A DNA stretch of 64,000 nt, from positions 53,169,131 to 53,233,130 of the forward strand of contig OX359247.1 of the NCBI GenBank assembly GCA_947179485.1, in the 5' to 3' direction. Of this stretch, positions 58,516-64,000 are shown piece after piece (the stretch's first letter is position 1; every line of letters begins with the position of its first letter). The translations under genes were made by a program, and so were the position numbers. This DNA comes from Allacma fusca. Taxonomy: Eukaryota; Arthropoda; Collembola; Symphypleona; Sminthuridae. The notes under the pieces were generated by a model that ran no database searches, had not been told where the DNA came from, and worked only from the letters and a program-made list of their open reading frames with translations.

Positions 58516-58600
58516 CTCCTCTTTCCTTTTTGACATTTCAGTATAGAAACCTTTCAATTTCACTTCACAGCTCACACTTCCACGCTCACACTTAATTTAC
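58516..58600 (-). other. Untranslated first exon of the MANBAL-like gene, with a short upstream ORF
   Basis: On the minus strand a strong donor GAG|GTAAGTAA ends this exon at 58516; its 5' limit is a guess. Joined to the acceptor at 56969 it forms an upstream ORF that starts with ATG at 58536, reads MSKRKEEM, and stops immediately after the junction (ATG TAA), about 55 bases before the main ATG. The exon is inferred from splice-site quality only. Confidence 0.55.
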
Positions 58601-58659
58601 TATATGTGTGTAATGTAAACATGACTAGCACAACAAATCCCAATTCCAATCCCAAGTAA

Positions 58660-59426
58660 GGGAGCGTTCACAAATGACGTCATCCAAAATACTGGTTTTT
58701 AGGCACCCAGTCACACACTTGTCATCAATCATCATCATTTGATGAAATGACGCACCCACCCCATGTAATGACGTCATCATAAACAGGGTTGCACAATTGA
58801 AAATGCCCCGGGTTTTATTTCGAATTTGTGGGTCTTATCGAAAAAACCGGGGCAAAAATGCCCAAAATGTCTGCACTAGGCTGAATATGCCCAAAATTTT
58901 CAAAAAGCCAAAAATGCACAAACTTCCATGGCATTTTCAATTGTGCAACCCATGATGGGTGACGATGAAGTTTTCGGAATTCATTTAATTCACGCGAGGC
59001 TGCATTAGTTAGATTTGTTTTCAGCTTCCTTTTATTATACTGGAATTATGGTAGTACGTTTAAAGGAATAAAGGATTGTACCGAATGTTATATACAATCT
59101 CCCGAATTTTTCGTACTAGGATGGCCTAAAAACGGTTTCCTGGATAGTGTGAAACGGTGTATCGGTACGCTTTAGGCTTGTAGTTTGAATTTCTAATTCT
59201 TTTTAAAGCGATTATTTTAAATTGCCTATTCACACAAGTTTATGTCAAGTAATGTTGATTCAAACGACCAAAACTTTTAACGGTTATGCAAAACAATCGT
59301 TGGTAACATTCGTCGGTTGATGACGTCATCATTTGGCCAAATCCAACCTACCACTGCGTCATCAACATCATCATCTCCCGTTAGCACCCACCCACTATCT
59401 TGATGACGTCATTTGTGAACGCTCCC
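58660..59426. mobile_element. PIF/Harbinger-type MITE with TAA duplication
   Basis: A 767-bp element. The ends are a 25-bp perfect inverted repeat beginning GGGAGCGTTCACAAATGACG, flanked by TAA at 58657-58659 and 59427-59429; a three-base TWA duplication is characteristic of PIF/Harbinger. There is no transposase frame. Four perfect TGACGTCA palindromes lie at 58675, 58769, 59321 and 59404, two of them inside the terminal repeats. The element abuts the upstream side of the MANBAL-like leader exon. Confidence 0.9.
58786..58951. repeat. Nested palindrome inside the Harbinger MITE
   Basis: GGGTTGCACAATTGAAAATG plus CC at 58786-58807 is exactly inverted at 58930-58951. The 166-bp unit looks like a second, smaller MITE inserted in the first, but no target duplication could be matched. 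Its interior repeats short AAAATGCCC-like strings. Confidence 0.8.
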
Positions 59427-59429
59427 TAA

Positions 59430-60058
59430 TAAACAACACATTGGATAAGACACGAGAAAAAAATTATATTAGGGAACGAACTATAGGGTTCGTTCAAATA
59501 AAACTTAACAGGGAGACCCCTCAGACTCAAATACTACCCAAACCTTTCTGACAGTTTTTTCACATCACTCCACCTTTAGCGCGTCAGTTACTACGAACCG
59601 TTCCCGTATATGTTCCCAATGTTAAATTCTATGGTTTCTCTATGGCCCTCAGTGCTTCCATTCCTCGGTATCTCCTCCCTTGCGTCAGAATCTGACTCCA
59701 ACCCACACCCCACAACTCTCTCCAAGACTCGAATAATATTCAAACGAGCCCTTCCGCTCTAGGAATGCTATCCCTATGGGACGTATTGGGTTAGTACTAT
59801 ATCCTCCTCAGCTTATGAACGAATCAAAAATGGCCGCCACTCGTCGTCAAAGTCTGTGTCCCTGGAATTGCAACAACGCAAAACGATGGCAACCACTGAT
59901 CAGATACAACACACACTACTTGTATACTTACTTCGCTTGCATGCATTCAAACTGCAACCAACGTACATATTTACCGTCATACAAACAGTGTGTTACAGTC
60001 TTCCTGAAGACTCCAGAGGAAACGTCAACCCAACCTCCAAAAAACTCAACACTTGCCT
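59430..60058. other. Spacer between two DNA transposons
   Basis: No coding exon recognised. The overlapping open frames at 59776-60113 have no known homology and run into the hAT-type element. Confidence 0.4.
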
Positions 60059-60066
60059 GTCACATG

Positions 60067-61140
60067 CAGTGATGCTCATTCGAATTCCCACTACTCTAAA
60101 ATACGCTATGTAGAAATGCGCCAGTTACACTTGCCGTTACTACTACAAAATTCAGATGTGACAGTGTAAACCACTACCTCTAATTACAACACATTTATAT
60201 TTACAGAAAACACTACCCACTACCACTGCCCGTACTTTTGTTGGCGCCTACATAACCACTACCGAACCGCTACTCTAAAAACATTATATTCGCCACCCAC
60301 TACTCTACACTTCGCTAACGCAAGACGCAAAAAAATGTTCGAATTTTGAAAGTATTTTTTAATAAATGTTTCAAGTAATTCCAAGCGATACCTAATAACC
60401 TAATGCGAGAACTACAGCAAAGCTACTACGTAACATACGTAACACTGTCATCCCCCACTATCATACATAACGCAATGATAATTAATTTATGCATAACTTA
60501 AATAATTAGTACTAAAATTATGTCGGAAATTACTCTTGTCTTGTAAAAATTGCAGTCCTTTGATTTTCACACATTCTTAACAATTAAACCTTGCTCTCAA
60601 ATATTTTCACTAAATATGCCAAGAATGCCTACGCGTTGAAATCGGGTCTAATCAAATATTGCGTTAGGTAAAAGAGTACAAAAATACCACCTACTGTGCG
60701 TAACGTTAGCATAACGTTAAGGAAAACAACCACCGATCGACTAACAATAAGCGTTACATAATTTATGCATGCCACCTTACTTTGAAATTAGGTTACGCAC
60801 GCTTAGGCATAACGTTTAACATTATATAACTGGTGCGTTTCACTCTTTCACTTGAGGAAGTAATGGTTAAAGGTTAGCACTACTTATGTATGAAATACTG
60901 AAGCCTATACCACTACCTCTACTCTATTGCCACTGCAATAATTTGACGGAACTACAATGCGTTATTCTAATAAGTACAGCAACCCGCTACCTCTACCTAC
61001 CACTACTCCTAGCAGAAACTATCTCAGTGCGGTCCTACTCTACCAATAACTACTTAATATATGTACTTATTAGAAATACTCTACACTTTACCACTATTCC
61101 ACTACCACTACGGAAAAGTAGAGTAGTGTGAGCATCACTG
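60067..61140. mobile_element. Non-autonomous hAT-type element with 8-bp target duplication
   Basis: A 1074-bp element with 12-bp terminal inverted repeats CAGTGATGCTCA at both ends. The perfect 8-bp duplication GTCACATG lies at 60059-60066 and 61141-61148, which defines the hAT superfamily. No transposase frame is present. Both arms are packed with CACTAC / CCACTAC / CTACTCTA strings, probably subterminal transposase-binding repeats, while the centre is AT-rich with TAACGTTA-like motifs. Confidence 0.93.
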
Positions 61141-61148
61141 GTCACATG

Positions 61149-62490
61149 TGAGAGAAGGACTAATAATGCCGTCATAATTACTCAGCATTAGTTAATAATT
61201 AAATTTTTCCAGCCTTGATGCTCTAATCTGCTCATCATCTGAAGTTTTAATTCTGATAGGTGGATGGAACCATCCAACGGAAACATGAGTTTAAAAATGA
61301 AGCTGAAGCCATCCCACCAGATTTTTTTTTTAAATGAAGGGGATTCAAAATTGTATCCAAAGAAAATCGATGAAATAGCAAAAAAACAAAATTAAAAAAA
61401 ATGGGAAAGAAACCGTCTTTACTCTACTATTCTTACATCAATACTAGACGAGCTCCAAAAACCTGTCCCTTTACCCGTTAATGACTGGAGAGACCCAAAA
61501 TGCAAAGTTCGCAGTGTGAACAATTCTGCGCCGAAAACTTATTTTGAGGATTTCCTCAAAATTCGCTCAAATTCCAAGGGATCAAAAATATTCCCAGAAT
61601 TTTTCAAAAATGTGAGACAGTAGACCAAAATTTTGTAGACAAGTTAAGTAATCTGTACTCACGGGCTCTTTTATATTCTCAATTAGTTTGAGTTAATCCA
61701 CCCAACTTGTGAAGTTTAATGTGAGAAAAATAAAAATATTACTTAATTGGTAATAACAAGACTCACTCTGCTACTGATTGAGGGCTAGAGACTTTCTTTT
61801 ACAGTAATCTTAATTTGCCATTAATAAATACGGTTTTGATTTAAAAAATATGAGTAAAAATCCAGGATTTAATTATTAGTTTTTATTACTTGGATTCTCG
61901 TCTTCCAACTGAAGTCTTCCAGACGGCAAAAAACGAAGTGACCGCGGTCTGTTCCAACTAAATCTTCTCCACACTGTCCAATATTAAAAAAACGATACTC
62001 AACTCAAATCCTTAAGTAAGTGTATACACGCATATATACATATAGGAGTACAAGCATATGTGCCAGAACCAGAACCAGCACCAGTGTAATGTAACGTACA
62101 CATTTTGAACCAGGGGTCGTTTACATACAACGCTATGCGTACCAAATACCCACCTTCCTTACCGAGTTCATTTCTAAGCACTCACCCTCACAGAGTTACA
62201 TTACAGGCGGCCACATGGTTTCCCTACGGTCGTCAGTCGCTCTCTACCTGCCAGCCAGCTCCCTTGCGTCAGATTTTTCCTCTCTCCCCACACCCACAGT
62301 CCCACCGCCTTTTTTTGAATACACATTGTATTTGAACATACCCTATGACAGCATTAAATGTTTGGATCCCTATCAACAGCAGTGTGTGTGTATATGTGTA
62401 CATATATACGGGGCATATATATAATATACAAAATTATTATACAACTCTATCTATAGTGAGTGAGAGGATCGAGGATCGAGCGAGGCGAGC

Positions 62491-62521
<31 letters not shown>

Positions 62522-62600
62522 CCAATCCCGCCGCCAACCTCCCATCACAAACCCAACTCCTCTGTTTATATTTCACTCGCCTAGCAACCCCCAAATGCTC
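61149..62600. other. Intergenic region right of the hAT element
   Basis: AT-rich, no recognised coding sequence. TATA-like runs occur near 62405-62430, and a GA microsatellite lies at 62490. Confidence 0.4.
62490..62513. repeat. GA microsatellite
   Basis: Twelve GA dinucleotides following GAGGCGAGC-like sequence. Confidence 0.9.
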
Positions 62601-62758
62601 AGAGTGTGGAGGCCCCCAAAGACAAAATAAGATTTCGATGACGAAAAGATCCCTCTGGCTTCAGGCAAGCAAGCAGACATGTTTCCATTGAAATATTCTG
62701 CAACTCTTCTGTTATAGTGGAGTGTTGTGAGTGTTGATGTTTCCCCCTTTTTTCTAAG
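62600..62758 (+). other. Possible untranslated first exon of a gene continuing past the window
   Basis: A strong donor CTAAG|GTAAGTTT ends the segment at 62758. Upstream is a TATA-like stretch near 62405-62430. The only ATG frame (62679) is eleven codons long and stops inside the segment, so the exon would be non-coding. The call rests on the donor alone; the 5' limit is arbitrary. Confidence 0.3.
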
Positions 62759-64000
62759 GTAAGTTTCGGAAATTTTACATTTTCAAATCAAATTAGGATT
62801 TAGTATTGTGAGGGCGTCATCCCAGTGTCAATTTCATAGAGTGTTGTCCCCCGCAAGGGTCCTTTCAATCCCCACTTCGGCTGAGAGTCAGAAAGGAGGG
62901 ATTTGAAAATGTGAGGAATCCCTCTCGAAATTTTACCTCGGATTTTATAATTTCCCAAGGAATTCAACAAATCTTTTGGAGTCTCAACAGTAGGATTCTA
63001 ATTTCCAAAGTGAGTCACCATTTTGTTCCAAGTTTTTGTGGAGAGGAGTTGAAATCTAAGCCCAGTTTGAGCCCAGTCCGTTGTTGGTGAGCTTCGTTTT
63101 TTGGGATTAGTTTTTGGAGTGAGAGAGTGATGGGATGTGAGGACAATAGGACATTTGTGGGATATAATTTTGGTTTTTTTTTGGTGTGAGGAGAGATTTT
63201 AGGGCAGGCTTCCATTCCTTTGAGACTTTTTGTGAGAGAGTTTGGAAGGTTCAGAGTTGGGAAGGGGGATTGTGTCGTTCCTGTTATATTTACCTCTGAT
63301 TTCCGAATCCTGAGGTAATGGCGACGGAGTTTTGCTCGGATTTTGGATTTTCCTTCCCAAAACTACTATTGACATGTTGACAGGTGACAGACGGTTGTGT
63401 CAGAGCATTGTGGATGTTGATGTAGTTTTTGTGGCTCAGCTTCAGAATATAGAGTGTTCCGATAGTGTGTGTGTGTGTGTGTGTGTGGAAGTTATATGAA
63501 AGTCTTGGCTTGAGGTTTCAATTTTGAAATCTAGCGGAGAAATGAGTAGGGGATTTTCATGGTAGGTACATACGCCTCCCATAAGTCCTATATTATGCCT
63601 TTACCTCATTGTCAGTGTTTCTCTGTACGGATGAAATGACAGACTTTTATTTATTTCCAGTTCTGTTAATTAATAGGATATTGAGGGATAAACACTCTGT
63701 TGACTAATAATTAGTGTCAAATTGGAGGAGTGGAGGGTTTTTATTGGGGAAATATTTGTCGAGGGTATTTGATATGACAGTGTGTAGTACACACAAGAGT
63801 GACATTTTTCAAATAGAGTCAACATTAGGATTGATTATGTATCTTTTTAAATAATCCGGGTTATCAAGGGGATATGCAGAATGGGGTGTAGTTTTTAGCC
63901 AAGAGTGAGGCCTAGAATTTAATGAAAGGTAAATACTTTAGTTTACATTATATTCAGTAATTCATGTGTGAGTTATTTAAAGGGCTTGTTACAGAATTAT
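62759..64000. other. Right edge of the window, possible first intron
   Basis: No coding exon recognised. The plus strand is T/G-rich, as in a transcribed leader or intron. It contains a GT microsatellite at 63.47 kb. Confidence 0.35.
63465..63487. repeat. GT microsatellite
   Basis: Eleven GT dinucleotides. Confidence 0.9.

Noticed and set aside
58516-58536. MSKRKEE as the true N-terminus of the MANBAL-like protein, joined directly to 56639
   Set aside because: The middle exon 56908-56783 encodes the conserved membrane segment and has good splice sites; its 5' acceptor puts an in-frame stop right after the junction, so MSKRKEE is only an upstream ORF.

Overview
The window reads as ordinary nuclear chromatin from an arthropod, possibly a crustacean such as a copepod. 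The evidence is AT-rich DNA, spliceosomal introns from under 100 bp to more than 4 kb with GT-AG borders, long gene-poor stretches rich in microsatellites, and small non-autonomous DNA transposons. The species cannot be named from sequence alone. Gene names come from recognising protein motifs by eye; exon borders were set by joining reading frames across GT-AG sites and checking phase by hand.

Left part (0.8-11.8 kb): three plus-strand genes lie close together. They are an ACK-type tyrosine kinase (SAM, kinase, SH3, CRIB, Pro-rich tail, UBA; nine coding exons if one interrupted exon is counted as two), ribosomal protein RpL32 (three coding exons after a leader exon), and a Gemin2/SIP1 homologue of the SMN complex. 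The largest ACK exon is split by an 826-bp Tc1/mariner-pogo-like MITE with a TA duplication. Removing the element and one TA restores the frame exactly.

Middle part: a Di-Ras small GTPase lies on the minus strand (17.4-26.6 kb), three exons separated by 4.6-kb and 3.9-kb introns. From 26.6 to 47.2 kb I find no convincing coding exon, only microsatellites, short tandem repeats and palindromes.

Right part: a 17-exon plus-strand FAM120A-like gene (47.2-53.6 kb, 1010 aa) converges with a minus-strand MANBAL/UPF0239 membrane-protein gene (coding 56.5-56.9 kb, leader exon near 58.5 kb). About 60-140 bp upstream of that leader exon begins a 767-bp PIF/Harbinger-type MITE (TAA duplication) carrying four TGACGTCA sites and a nested palindrome. 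A 1074-bp hAT-type element with a perfect 8-bp duplication follows at 60.1-61.1 kb. A possible non-coding first exon of a further plus-strand gene ends at 62.76 kb.

The genes are unrelated housekeeping or signalling genes and do not form a pathway. No bacterial-style operon, CRISPR array, rRNA or tRNA gene was found. The most notable observations are the ACK exon split by a transposon, possibly a new intron, and the CRE-bearing MITE beside the MANBAL leader.
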